Assembly: GCF_047663525.1 (NCBI RefSeq)
Contig: NC_092594.1
Span: 37,142,001-37,206,000, forward strand
Direction: 5' to 3'
Length of the DNA stretch: 64,000 nt
Origin: Anas platyrhynchos
Taxonomy: Eukaryota; Chordata; Aves; Anseriformes; Anatidae
Shown: one piece after another, positions 1 to 13,850 of the stretch
How the letters are laid out: each line of letters opens with the position of its first letter
Position numbering within the stretch: the stretch's first letter is position 1
The notes under the pieces: model-generated
The model's database searches: none
What the model saw: only the letters and a program-made list of their open reading frames with translations
What the model was told of the DNA's origin: nothing
Translations under genes and position numbers: made by a program

Positions 1-2193
1 AATTCAAAGCACTAAGGAGTACATTCTTGTTGACTTACATTAAACACCGCCTTACTTCCCCCAAACCCCACTGCAAACACCAGTCATTTATATTAGAAGG
101 TAAAGCTCAGCATGGTTAAAGGCAATACAATCAGAGGCACCAAAAAATGCAATATTTTTCTAAATGTGAATTGCTGTATGACTCAGCTTCAGTGGATAAA
201 AGCAACCTAAGAAGGTAAAACAGAAAATGAAAACTGCCAGGAGAGAAAATGGACGTGCAGATCTCCTCTGGAATATACCCTTCCATTTTGCAGGGTGCGT
301 TACCTCTTTGATGCCTCAAATCCTTATCCTCTCAATAAGCACCAGGACCTTCAAAATACCCAAACCTTTAGCCATTACACAACTCCTAGGGCTGTTCTAA
401 GGATGACAAACACATTTCCTAGTAATTATTAAAATACATGTATGTAACTTACATGCATATACGTATTTACAGACATACACAATCGGCATTTCCAAAAATT
501 CTCCTCTTTTCTAACCTAGGGCCTTGGCACAACAGCCAGTTTCACATCACTTCTCAGCAGAGCTTTTTCCACCAGTGCTTTGTACAGGCTTGGGTACTAG
601 GTGAGCTAAAACAGTTTGGACCCAAATCTCATCCTCAAACAGAACTGGGAAGTACCCCCAGGACTTTTGTTCTGGTGTGCAACCCACTGGGCAAAGCACT
701 GGCCCTTTCCATCCCTCAGCAGCATTCCCTGTGTCTTCAGTGCTCAGCACAAAGGACCTTCAGGTTCACCTTCAGACTGCAGCTGAAACTGCTACGGCCA
801 CCCCCAGGGCCAACTCCTGATCATACACCCCCAGGGGAGGTGGAGGGGATAGATGGCTGATGAATGTTTATATTCCCTAGCTTTTTGCTTTTTAAGAATT
901 TTCCCTTCATAAAATCCATTTCTTTGTTCATTAAATTGTTCAATAGTTCAAAAAAGCTTCCTTAAACTATCATATACTGGAGCAAAATTAATTAGTACTC
1001 TTGGCTAAAATTCAATGAGAATAGAAAATAGATAAAAAATAAGAAAATTGGTATTAACTGCTTGCTAGCCAATCCCACATCTCAACAAATAACAATGGTC
1101 TGTTTATGCTGCATTACTCTTCTCTAATCTCCACATATTACTATAATTATTAACTACTGGTCCTAAAATCTATAGAGTTATCATTATTGTTATTATTATG
1201 AAACTCAATCTCATTTTCATGTCATAAAGATAAACCAAATCTCATTTCAATTAGTTGCAGCAGGAGGGAATGAACTTTAAACAGACATTTAATTTCTGAA
1301 AAAAAAATTAGGAAGTTCTTCATGGAAATGTTATGGCATTTTGAAACAGATTAATAGTTCGGTATGAACACATCCACCCTGCAGCTAAATGACGGCTGTA
1401 CTGCGAGCAGGAGACAGGTTAAATGAGCAAAATCAGTTGATACCACTGGTTTGGATCTAATCAAATAGTATTCATTTTTATGACTTTTTAGCTACATTAT
1501 TTTTTCATCCCATGTGCTACTGAATTGTTACCGTGGGTTCTCTGCTTTGTAATTGGATTATGTTTGTCCTTAACGCATTTGATTGTTAAGGAAGCACTAG
1601 GACCAGCAGGGTACTTGGCATTCTGGCTCCTCTTCCAAATGGTTCAGTCACATTTCCCACAATGACTGCACTCTTGGACACACCATGCTTCACAGAAGCA
1701 GTCTCGTGCATATTTTATCATCACTCGAGGGCAGGATCTAAGCTCCACGGGGCAGCCTGCCTGCCCAGCACGCCCAGCATCAGGCTGGCCCTGAAGTCTG
1801 CTGCCCCTCTCCCAGGTGGTTAATGCAGCCCCCGGGGGGCAGACCCTGCTCTATGAGTTGATCCATGATGCACATGAATGTGACAAGGCTGACAGAGCAT
1901 GCCATGAAGGGTGCAGTTCTGGGTCCTTTGGGTCAGGGAAAGGGAGACCAACACAACACAGGTTCCTCACCAACTCAATCCATGGCTACGATGTGGCTCT
2001 CCAAATGTGCTCAGCACTCTGTCAGACATTGCAATGGTGACAGAAGCCCTCAAGCCTTGGGCAATCCTAGTATTTCTGACCCCGTTGATTAATATATGTC
2101 TCAGACAGTGTCTTCTTACATACACTTTTGCAAAGCTACAGAATTACTCGATTATTCTTTGCCCACCGGTCCCAAGTTTGAAACCCAAACCTG

Positions 2194-2223
<30 letters not shown>
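2194..2223 (+). repeat. A30 run
   Basis: Thirty consecutive A. No retroposon body was recognised to its left. Confidence 0.95.
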
Positions 2224-2226
<3 letters not shown>

Positions 2227-5200
2227 ACAGACTGGGGATCTTCTTGACTCCCCTTTATCTGTTAGCTCTTCTGCCTGCTTTTTCCCCAGTTTCTCACTGA
2301 AAAGCAGCAGCTGGCCGAGCAGCTGTACCTGCACTGTTCTCATATAGAGCACATAGAACCACCCCCCCCTCCTGGTTAGCGCCCAGATTACAGCTGTCTG
2401 CCAGAGGAGACATCCCACCCACGTCTTCTCCCCAGTGGCAGCTTACACCGTCATGTTTTCATCCTCTCCTAAAGCATGTTTAGACTTCAGAACCATTACG
2501 TGTTTGACATTAGGCCAAGACTGAAACACAGAAATAAAAAGATATCCTCTAAACGGAAGCATTTCGCAGATCCTGTAGATATGACTTGAAATCCAGCCTC
2601 ATGAAGTCAGCACAAAGGTTCTCTCTCTCCTTCTGCTGCCATCAGCTATTTTAATCCTAGCACTCAGGCAGCCAAAGGAAGTGATACACCCAGGAATCAC
2701 CCTGCAGAAAGGGGCACCATCAGCTGATGTAGACCAGGACACAGAGAGCTGGTGAAAGTCTCAGCCTAACAGCTGGAAGAAGGAGAAGTGGAGCAAGGAA
2801 CACAGGACTGGCAGAAACTAGCAGGTGGGAAATTAGGGGTGACTAATACCAGATGAAGAACTTTGTTAGCTGAGATTAAGAGATAAACCAAGACCAAATT
2901 AGAGAACATTTGCCATGTAAGGACAAGAAGCTGGGAGAAAGCAGAGAAAATAAAGAAGGGATAATGTGTAAGAAGCAAGAAATGTGTGGGAGAGGCAAGA
3001 CTCATCCAAAAAGAAAACAGAAAGTAGAGAAGTGGAAAGGATTGAAATGAGAGAGTCAGGTGAAAAGACCAACCATATCTTGAGGCATGAGGGAAAACCA
3101 GGCTTCTTGCATGTCAAAATTCCTCCACTCTCAGCAAGCATCTGTGAAATCCAGTGGTAAAGTATGTCTCATTCCAGTATTGTGCTGGTTCACACATCAA
3201 GATGACACTTTCTGTTATTAATCAATCCATCAATTCAGCAGCCAAGTCACTGTAGTGAATCTAAAGATACTAGCTCTTCAGGCAATCTAAAACAGGAGCC
3301 ATGTGATGTTTCATATCAGATTTTCCCAGTCAGACCATATTTGTCTATTTAACAGCCAAGGAAATCACACAAATAAAACCAACATTAAAACAACAGACAC
3401 CAACACTCCCATCCAGGAACATCAGAATTAAGTTTACTTCACATAACTCTAATTTAGCTCCCTTTTATATTGCAGCACAGCATTTAGTAACATAATTGCC
3501 TGCCATTTTTTTCTGCAGGACCTTCTGACTGCATGGCCCTTAATATCCTTTTAATGTAGAGTTGGCTGTTATTTTGGCTGTAATAAAAAAATCAAGTGGC
3601 TTGTTTCCTTAAAGTAGATTAATCTTGAATTAAGGCTGTGTAATATCATTTTAGGTCTCTGGTTACTCAAGTAATACCCGCAGAGTTGGCAGCAGTGCAG
3701 TCTGTTGGCCCGACAATGCAACTCCCACTTGCCTTTTCCTTGCTGTATATATATATTAACACAAATCATTGTTAAGAAGAATGAGCCGCATAAATTCATC
3801 AGATTATCTCATATAAAACCGCAGGTAGGATCTAATAACAAAACATGCAGCCAAGGTAGCTTCTCTGTAGTATTATCACAATGCAAAGATGACTCCAAAT
3901 TTCTTTCCTGCCTGAGGCACTGATCACACCACATACAGCAGTAACCCGTAAAGAGCTCAGAAAACTTTTAGAGAAAGCTAAAAAGTTCTACATGAGCACT
4001 AGCTCATGTAGCCAAATCACCTGGCAAAGATTTTCATCATGCACCTTCACAGTCCCTACATTTCAGAAAATAAGAACTTGGCACACCATGGGAAAAATAT
4101 ATATATATATATAAATTAAAAAATCAGTCTCCTTTAGGACTGTTCCAATCGTGCATCCAAACTCTTTTGCACTCTATTTTAATAAAGCTGGTCCACCTCT
4201 TCCGACAGTCCTAATGTACTTATGCACATCCACTTGAACACTTCCTAAGATGAGTGAATGGCAGTGACTTTCTGAAAGCTTTTGCTCCAGATCAGTGAGA
4301 CAATAGCAAGTCTGTAACTAAGGAAAACGTGCTTATTACCATATCAATTAGGTGGATCACCTCAGCCATTCAAATCACTAAGGCTTATTTGTTTGCGGTA
4401 TTTCCTAATTGTTTCTGGAAGCAGTTCAGTGCTTTCCCTCAACAACGAGTTTGCCTTATTAAGCTTATCCATGCACGAGAGGCAGAGATTCTTGACATGC
4501 TCTGGATTGCTTCTGCTCCCATCTGTGCTAACCAGCAGTGAAGAAAGTTTTGGGGTGCTCACAAACCCCATAGCTCTAAGGCTCCCCAGTCACACCAGGT
4601 TATGATTTATTAGAGTTGTTAAAATGGGAGAAGACATTTTTATAGGTTTAGGAAACTACAGAGAAATGCCATTTAAGCCACACTTAAATCTCAAAGGAAA
4701 AAGGATTCACTCAGAAACAGCAAAAGACTGTGGCGTATGGTTCTCTCTTGAAAGCCAGTTCATAAGCCAAAGAGTGACTTCCCTTTGCAAAATGACTTAT
4801 TTTATACCTTAAAGAATCCCAGACATATTATTGATGGTTTACAACAGTGTTAATGGAATCTCCAGAGGTAATAATAATGATAATTTGACATTATGCACAT
4901 TTTCTGTTTGAAGATTTATCTGGGATTCCTCAGAAATACAGCCACATATGGAGTAGCAGGAATCAGCTATTTAGCAGCATACTGTGATACCACAATAGTG
5001 TCAGCTATTCAGGAGGGAAAGTGAAAAATGTATTTCAGAGACCTCGAACAGAATGCAGGAAGAGTGAATGGAATAATCCAGCTATAACCAAGATGCTTGG
5101 GCTATGTAAAACAAAATCAGAAGATATTTAATTCCCCCAGGTTTTCAAGACCTTGACTTTACATTTCAAGCTAACACATGCTACCTGTACAGCATTTGTT

Positions 5201-7063
5201 TGTAGTACCATGGGATATTAGGACAGTGTAGTTGCAGAAAGGAAGACTACTACCCCTGAGTCAGTAACATCCCTTCTCCAGTCAGAATCACAGAGATTTT
5301 CAGCCATAACTGAAATGCTTTTGCTTTAGTAAATAAATAAATCGTTAAATAAATTATTACACTAAACAACTGTTAGCAATGTCTAGAATTCAATGCAATT
5401 TTTGTGATACTCTCCTAAGAAATTTAATGTTTAATTATGTTTACTGGATGCTTACTGGATGATTTTGGCATTGCTCAAATCAAAAGCTTATATTAAAAAA
5501 AAAAAAAAAAAAGTAACATCCACAAATTCTGCTTATGAAGGTAAGATGGAGTTTTGTCTTCTTGTGCATTCTTTATGACCAGTCCTCCTTTGCTTTCTCA
5601 TTAAAATATTGTGCTGCCAGCTACCATCAGGGTTTTACTTGTATATGTACATGTACTTAGATATAAATATACTTGTGTGTATATATATATACACACATAC
5701 AGGTATGTTTATAAAACTGATGGTCTTCCTAATGATAAGTTAGAAAATTCTTCTCTTAAAGGTGCAGAAGGAGGCAGAGAATCCAGTTCATTTCTCGTAA
5801 GACTTCCTTCTTATGTACTGCACAGCCAGCTGATGCATTTATTCAAGGCCACACACTTATGCCAAATGCACAGGGTGAAATCATTGATCACCATAATAAT
5901 CTTTTCAAAACAGAACCATCCTCTGTTCCTTGCTTTGGAGCCTGCTGCCTAAGTAGTGATTAGTCTCCATATTTATGGTCTTGGAGGGCCATGGAGGAAA
6001 TGTGCTAAACCTGCACTGGCTTTCGATATAAAACCACTGGGTCTTGCTGGGTGTGCCCCAAAGTCACCCTCTGAAAACAGAGGGATTTCACCTTGAGTTG
6101 TGAGGCTTTGTTTTAGAGAGCTTTGCCCTTTTTCCTGCAGTCATGCACAATCCAGCCGAGTGACAACGATGTTTAGTAAAGCAGCAGAACTAAACGAAGA
6201 GTTCTGAGAAGGGTCACAGGAAAAAAAGAAGAAGAAAAAAAAAAACTACTAATAGGAATATTATTGGAGTTCTTTTATTACTTCTCCGCATTTCAGGGAG
6301 GGGTTTGTTATTAATATCTTTCCTCCTGATCTCCTTCCAGACTGGTCTTCATATTTTCAACCTCCATTCTCTTTATTTTAGGGCCCTCTGCAATGGTTTG
6401 TAAATGTCACCATTTGTCATGTGTAAATTCATTTGTAAAACAGGCTAAAACCTTCCAATTTTTCCCTGCTGCAGTCCAATGATCCTCCCAGTTTTAGAGA
6501 CAACAAAGTGTTTGTTGCCTCTAATACTCCTTCTTTGCAGTGCCTGACAGTGCATCTTACAGGACATGAGCTACCCCTTCACTTCAAGAACAGCCTGGCA
6601 TTTGGTTTGGAATAAATATAGCCTTCAAGCAGCGATGTGCAAGCAGTATAAATACAAACCAGCCAGTCCCTGCTACATCCTGAGACCATCTTTTCTTTGC
6701 TTGGTACAGAAGGAAAGAATGAGGATGCCAGCTATAGGGCAACTTACCATGACACCAGGATGAAGTAGCTGGACTAGGTTAGAGAATAGCAGCTCCCCAT
6801 TTCCCCACTGCACAGCACCCACTGGAGATGTTCTCCTCCTTAGAGCAGCCAATGTAACTCTTCAGGTAGCCACTAGTTAGTCCAGGTCTGTCAAATGATT
6901 TGGCTTAGCTTACAGACCTTTAGTACAGGATCACTTCTGACTGAGCCGGGTTAATGACTCATTACCCAAGCGGTTGTGCTGTCATAGCTGAGGGCTGATA
7001 ACCTGCAGAGGAAGCAGCCATCATAACCTAGATCAGTCACGTTTGTAGGAGCCCTCAGACCCT

Positions 7064-7111
7064 GAGATGACTTATTCAAGTTCATATGAGATGACTTATT
7101 CAAGTTCATAC
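7064..7111 (+). repeat. 24-bp tandem duplication
   Basis: gagatgacttattcaagttc and four further bases occur twice, back to back, differing only at the last base. Downstream (about 7,140-7,215) lie further short imperfect copies of ttcttcataat and gaataaattc. Confidence 0.9.
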
Positions 7112-10100
7112 AAATTCAGATCCAGTGATTCTTCAAAATATAACTTCTTCATAATGAATAAATTCTTCTTATGAATAAATTCTTCATAATATAAAAATAT
7201 TCTTCAGAATATATTCAATATATAAAAATATATAAAGCTTTGAGCCTACCCCCCAAGATACTAACACAAGTACTGTTGCTGGCTGCAAGGCTAAGGTAGT
7301 AGCAGAGGGACAACCACACATGATTGATCTTTCAGATTGATCTGACCTATCTGCCTTGGTGAGGTTTATGCTACATAAAAACTTTACCACAGAGATAAGA
7401 GTAAGATACTACCCCTCTACCAAGGGTAACAACACTAAGTCAATGTAATGTACTCACGCATGTGTTTTACGAAGCTGACAGGGAATACTTAAGCATGAAG
7501 GATGAGAGAATAGAAGGCTAGGAAGAGTTTTTGCCTCAAACTGTAAAAACATTTTCCATTTTCAGACCTCCTTGATCGTCTTTTGTGACCCTTTTGATGG
7601 CTGAGAAGCTCTGCACTGTACCTTGCCGCCTCTCACAAACATGGCAACACCTCGGTAATAACTGGGGCCTGTTCTCCAAGTTCTTAACTGAAGGTAGTAG
7701 GAATTTGCTCATGGACTTCACATTTGGGGCTACGGACAGTTTACAAGCTTACATTTGGTATCCAGACCCTTAATCAAAAATAATAATACCTAATCTCAGA
7801 GAAGTAGATAAATGACAACTCTGAGCTTGGTTTGCTCCCCTTCACAGGATTTGCCTTTTACTTTAGTAGATGCTAGATCACTTACAGAAATTAAACATCA
7901 ATAAATCTACTGCAGTTTCACCTTATAATTTTACTAGAAAAAGAACAAAGCCATGAAAAAGGTAATAGCACAGCTGCCTCCAGACTGACAACATAGGAAA
8001 AAAGCCAGAAATGGGTCTGGCCCTTAGTGCCTTTTTACTATTATTTATCAGCACTATAAAGCCACTTAGAGGACATGGCTGAGCAGAGACCTAAGCATAG
8101 AAAGAGTTGAATATATATGCAGTAACACATTGTCTGCTCACAAATTCACCAAGTGGGCAACTGAAATGCAAAATACATGTTTTCAGACAAATAAAGATGC
8201 CCAGGTCGCACAGAAGGTCTGCAAGAAAAGCTTGAGTTCAGCTGGAGGATGTCAGAGCAAGGCTGCAAGCTGCCTTGTGCCCATGCACACGAGGGTCAGC
8301 TGGCCAGAGGCTGCTTCTGGTAGGAAAAGGTGGCACACAACATGCTCATGGCCAGTCTAGGAGCCAAGAAGGAAACAGAAACTAAATTCAGCACTCCAGG
8401 CTTTCTCTCTTTTCACTTCTGACCAGCTAATTAAATGGTGGCCAACTTCCCCAGTACTGTACTGAAATCCCATTAAGACTGGGAATTTGGCAGCACTAGG
8501 AAGGGCATACAGTCCTGCACTGCAGAAAAAGCATAGGATAAGCTCCCACCTAGCTGTGATATTCTACTGCCAGGAATAAAAAATATAAACAGCACGTTAT
8601 AAAAAAAAAGAAAAAAGAAAAAAGAAAGAAAAAAAAAAAAAGCTGTTGCGTAAAAAATTTGTAGGGTGAAACAGACCAAAATCAGGACCAACCAAGCACT
8701 GACATCCTCTGCATTGCCTTGAAAATGTCGTGCTTGCTGAGATACAGACAGACACTACACGAGGTTGGCTTCTACTCGTAGTCACCAGCACACGTAGTTG
8801 TTATACACACCTAGGCCAAACAAGCTCGTGAGTCCAAACCTGTCCATAAAACCCCACCAGGCTGCTGTAGTACTCCAAAAGCTGTGTGCCACTACTCATG
8901 TAGGATGGGGTAGGCAAGACAAATTGCTGGTTTACAGCAACAGGTATTTGAGTATCTGTTTGGTTCAGTTTAAATTATATCTGAGTAAGATTTAAGTTTC
9001 ACAAGAAAATTTTGTGATTAAAGGCCAATTGATTATTAAAAGTATGTATATAGATGTGTAGTAAGTATCACTGTTAAATTTTAAAAGCATTCTTAATAAC
9101 CCTTTGGTATCTAATTATCTTATAATAACTCATATTAAATTTAAATCAAATCAGCAGCTGAGATGCATAATTTAAACCAACTGCAACAAAAGAAACATCC
9201 CAATTACAGAAAGAAGACAAAACAACAACAACAACAACAAAACCAGCAAAAAAAAAATACAAGTCACTTCAAATTAACAGCTGTTTACAGAGGTTTTGAC
9301 TTAAACAAAATGGCTTCAGTTGCTCAACTGCTACATTCACTAGGGTTCTTGCAGGTTGGGGATGCCTGATTCAGTCACCCTTTGGGTAGTGGGTAATACA
9401 CTGTCTTCTGACAGTCTTCCAAAGTCGTCATCTCTGATAGGCTATTTGTCAGCAATAAAAGTGTCAACTCATTTATTTAGCTGAGACTGAGGCTGAAAAA
9501 CTCAGCAGTTCAAAAGGAAAAAGTGCTTGGCAGCCTCAAAAAAATATATGTATAATAAGCTTAGAAAATCTTTTTTTCTGCCTTTTTTTTCTTCCAGCTG
9601 TCTTCCCGAACCTCTCCTAGAGACCTGCAGAGATGGGAGATTCTGAAACCTCTGATACCTAGGGTAACCTTCATCTATTTCTGTAGCATCCGCTGTCTAG
9701 ATTACCTACAGAGCCCCTTCAAGAGAAGTCCTGAAGGGAAAAGTGCACTGCTCTATGTTCTGCGTATAACACCAGATCAGCAACAGGGACCCTTTCACAA
9801 GCAGGGTATAATAACAGGGCTGTGATATGGGATCCTATACCATTTATTGCATGCTAGCCAAGCTGGTGTTTGTCACAACGGCACTCAGCTCAGACATACT
9901 GATACTGTAAAACACGAGGCCACCCATAGCCAGATTCAGCATAAAATAAAATCAGTGCACAAAACCTAAACGGAGCGATGGCTGTGCAATCCTCAGGTGA
10001 GAAATCGTTCCACCCAAATGGACCATGAATGTAAACACTGACTAACGAGAGTGGTACAGATTGGGCCATTAAAAGCAAGGCAGAGATGAATGGAAATGTC

Positions 10101-13100
10101 TGAGCAGGAACATAAAACAGACCAATTTCTGCCACTAAGTAGGAGTGGGAGTATAACAGTCCTTGTTATAGAGTTGCTGGCAGTGATGTTACTGTTAAGG
10201 CTGAAAAAGACACTCCATTCCAAATCTCTCTTTTCACTTGCAAAACAGTAAGATTTTGAGCTTGATCCTTCACTTCAAAGGTGGCTACCCCAACTGCTTA
10301 ACAAAAGAGAAACATGAGATGGACGTGAAGAAAAAAAATCAAATGGGTTACAAAGTGTTATAGAGACTGCAGACCCAGAGCAAGAAGGGTGAGATTTTAG
10401 TTCCACTGAAGTTCAGAATTTTGCTTTTCTATTGCAGGCACTGATTTACCCCACCACAGTAAGCCAGTACAAAAATAGCTAGAGAATAACCCAATACAAC
10501 AACAAACACAGCCAGAAAAAAAATACAAATTTCAGAAGATGGGACTGAGGAGGTGACAATTGATTCCAGACATGGAAAAGAGGTGAAAACTGTAACAACT
10601 TATGTCTATAATCTGAAGAGTTGAAATGGATCCCTGGTTTATTAAAGCAGACATTCAGTTTTATCTGTACTAGCTTTAAAAAACAAACATGCACAAAAAG
10701 TCTACAAAGATACTTCACTCCTAATCTGGCCTATATAATGCAAGAGTTTGTTGGTTTGTTTTTTTTTGTTGTTGTTGTTGTTGGTTTTTTTTTTGCCTGT
10801 CTGTTCTGAAAAAGCTCAGTATTTACTTTTTATTTTATCCATCAGCCAAAAGCTCTGATGCATCAATTTTTGTGAATTCCCAAAAGGCTGGTTCATAGCA
10901 TGGTTAGGTTCCTAAAAATTCCTGATTGCTTCCACTGGATAAATTTGGCTTCTTGTGACTCAGGTAGCTTGGTAGAGCTGAGCACTGGATTTTGAAGTCT
11001 GAACATTTGTCTTTGTTCTGATCAGAAATTAAACCTGAAATTTTCAATGGAGGAAAATTTGTACAATGTGGGAAATAGTTTGAGAGCAAAATTGAAATAA
11101 TAATTCTAACATGGCCTTTTAGAATTTGACCTTTTTATCTCTTAACAATATTTAAATATAATACAGAATTTGAATATTTAAAAAGTAATTTGAACATTTG
11201 AAATTTCCACTTTTTGCACAGAAAATGTCAAAACATGGTATTTCAACTTTCTGGGAACTTTTTTCCCTCCCATTTTCACTTGAAAATGTGAACTTTCAGC
11301 TTATGTTACTCATCTATGTGAATCCCTGGCACAACTGGCTGTCAGCAGAAAAGGGGAAGCTGATGGCCTTCACTACGACCAGTGGTATCAGGCCGAGCCA
11401 TTCATTTCCCAGTGCCACTAACTAATATAGCTTATTATTTGATAGGTTGGAGAGGAGGAGAAGGTTAGGCCAGGTTGCATTTCTCTGTTAACTACTTTGT
11501 CACTTCGTTACAGACAGACATGCAATCTGTAGACTGATCTGTGGCTAAGTCTATGGAGTGACACAAGAAAACACTTGGACAAAAAAAAACAGGCAGAGCT
11601 GTCAGTGTCTTCAGTACTTCATCAAAGATAGTAATCAGTTGTTTTGTGCTGCCTTCAGTGTTTCATGTACTGAGAACACGAGCTGCAAGGAATTTCTGCT
11701 GTATGGAGCAAGTAATCTGTATTTTTGTATAACTTGCTTACACTGAGCCTTCTTGCCTGCCAGGGTGAAGTAGCACGTTGACCACTGGGCGATGTGGCTA
11801 CCATACTTCACAGGGTTCCTTGCGCTTTAGGTGTCAGTAACTCAGAGTGCAACCCTTGTGAGCTCTGCTGAATTAGGCTGGAGCAGTTTAAAGAGTTACT
11901 AATGGCATTTGTCCTTACTACTCTCACCACTAGGTTCCTGCCCCCAAGCTGTGTCTGCTCAAGCTAATCCATTCACAGCCCAGTGAATTTTTGCTATTCA
12001 GATGATTATGTAAGTATTTTAGGCTGAAAATTGACTGTCAGCTGTTAGTGGGGGAGAAATACTGGTAATAACCTTTCCAACTGCCTTGACTAAATCCAAA
12101 TGTGACCGTGAATAAGAAGTCTCAACCCATGCTGTTACCTTGGTGCAAGACTGGAGCAAGAGAAATCAAAGTATCCCATCCTGGAAGACCCATGGCCCAG
12201 CCCTGCTACATCGAGGTGCTACCTGGGCTCCTCCATCCAGCCATGCCTTGTGGACAACTGCTGGCTGGCAGCGTGGTCTCAATTCCTCTTCCTCTAAAAC
12301 GGAGCTAGTAATTCTACCTACATTTACAGATCATTTTGAGATGTATGAGGGAAGAGAATTACAGAACAACTAAAAGTTATTATGTATCATGCATGTGTTT
12401 GCCCATAAATAATAAATTCTTGAGGCAGACACAAGAACAGAAGTTCCTGCTATCGTCTGCCTTTATAACAAATTCATAAGCAATAGCATTGTACATGACT
12501 TCTCAGCTGTTCCTTTCTGAATGATAGATTTCACTCGAGATCCAGATCTACCTCTCTCCTTATCTGTGTTATATGGGATTTACTGGTTTTGATATTTCAG
12601 AACTGAAACACTGATGTGTGAAGCAAAAGTTATAAAAACAAAATTGTGTCTTATTTTTTTGTCTATTTTTTTACCTTTGTTTGTTTGTTTTGAGTTCTTT
12701 ACCTGCTTATAGACCAGGAAGTCACAAAACCTAACCTGTGCTGTGCACTGATGTCTGATCGTATGTCAGCATTATCAAGCCTAGCTGCCAGACCCTGTCT
12801 GCATCTGGTGCTTTGGTGCTGGTGGACCTGCTGTACGCAGTTGTTCCAGTTCTGGCCAGCTGCAATGGCTGCTCGGGCTAATTTCCCTGCCTCTGTGCAT
12901 TCTACCAGGATTTTACACTGGAAATAAATTGTCACAGCGAGAATATTTAAATTCAGGAAACAAAATGTTCCCACTAATTCAATGTAGCCATCTCCTGCCT
13001 ACTAAAAGTTATGAGTTATGTGTGAAGTAAAAAACCTCTCTGCTGCATGAGATAATGAGAAAACGGGAATTCTTTATTCATTGTACTTGTCCCTCTGCAC

Positions 13101-13514
13101 ATAACATTTGTATATCATGCCAGGACTAACCTGTGTCACTGCACTTATAGCCACGGACCAGACTAAATGCCTGCCCTTCACTGTTTTTACGTCATGATTC
13201 ATATACTCTCCCTGCTCTTTCTGACTGCCTGCAATTACTTGTGACAAATGATTCTTCAGTGTACTGTCTGCTTTACCTTTTCAAAATGTTTCCATGGTTC
13301 ACAGATAAGTCAGCTAGTGTACACTATACTGTCTTGTGGGAAGTAAATCCCAGGACACACACAGGAACGGGTTCCTCAGCATTTTGCTGGCAGAACTGCA
13401 AGCGTCCACTTCCCTCGCTGCAGCACAGGACTCCAGATCAGCCATGCCAGCAGTGCTGGGATCCGCGGTTACATCAATCTGGAGAGCCCAGAGGAACAAA
13501 CTGGTACACAGAGC

Positions 13515-13605
13515 CATAAAAATACTGCTCCTGGAAGAGACCTCCAAGATCACGTCCAGCCACTGACCACCAAACCATGTCCCTACGCATACTGCACGAG
13601 GGACT
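13515..13605 (-). mobile_element. CR1 LINE fragment, antisense
   Basis: Contains ggaagagacctccaagatc and accaaaccatgtccctacgc, landmarks of antisense avian CR1 3' ends. Short and diverged. Confidence 0.65.
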
Positions 13606-13744
13606 TGGTATCATCTGTAACAAAACATCTGGTCAAAGTAAAATCATTAGTTTGATATCTCCCATGAAAAAATATCCCACTGAATGACCCCTACTTCTAA
13701 CCTTGTTAATGACATATTAATTAATTAAGTAAATGCTGCCTTGA

Positions 13745-13850
13745 TTTAAACCTGAGAACAGGGAGCCTAATTCTGTTCTCAGTTCCAGTGGAGAATTTGG
13801 GGGTAGCTCCTCTGAGGTCAGTGGAGCTCCACTGGTATCAGTGCCCAAAG
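13745..13850 (+). mobile_element. Ancient amniote repeat fragment
   Basis: aattctgttctcagttcc, gaggtcagtggagctccac and tggtatcagtg match the remembered pattern of an old CR1-type repeat in turtles and crocodilians (…ctcagttacactgg…gtcaatggag…). Degraded. Confidence 0.45.

Larger units (their letters stand above)
1..13514. other. Gene desert, AT-rich, no gene recognised
   Basis: Only short chance frames. Visible structure: A30 (2,194), A18 (5,495-5,512), short AT, CA and (TA)n arrays near 4,098 and 5,680, an AG-rich tract at 8,599-8,641, (CAA)n at about 9,220-9,241, (GTT)n at about 10,767-10,781, and the 24-bp duplication at 7,064. Block 11,040-11,330 is full of aaattt/gaaatttcc words and may be a very old repeat. 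Confidence 0.7.
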
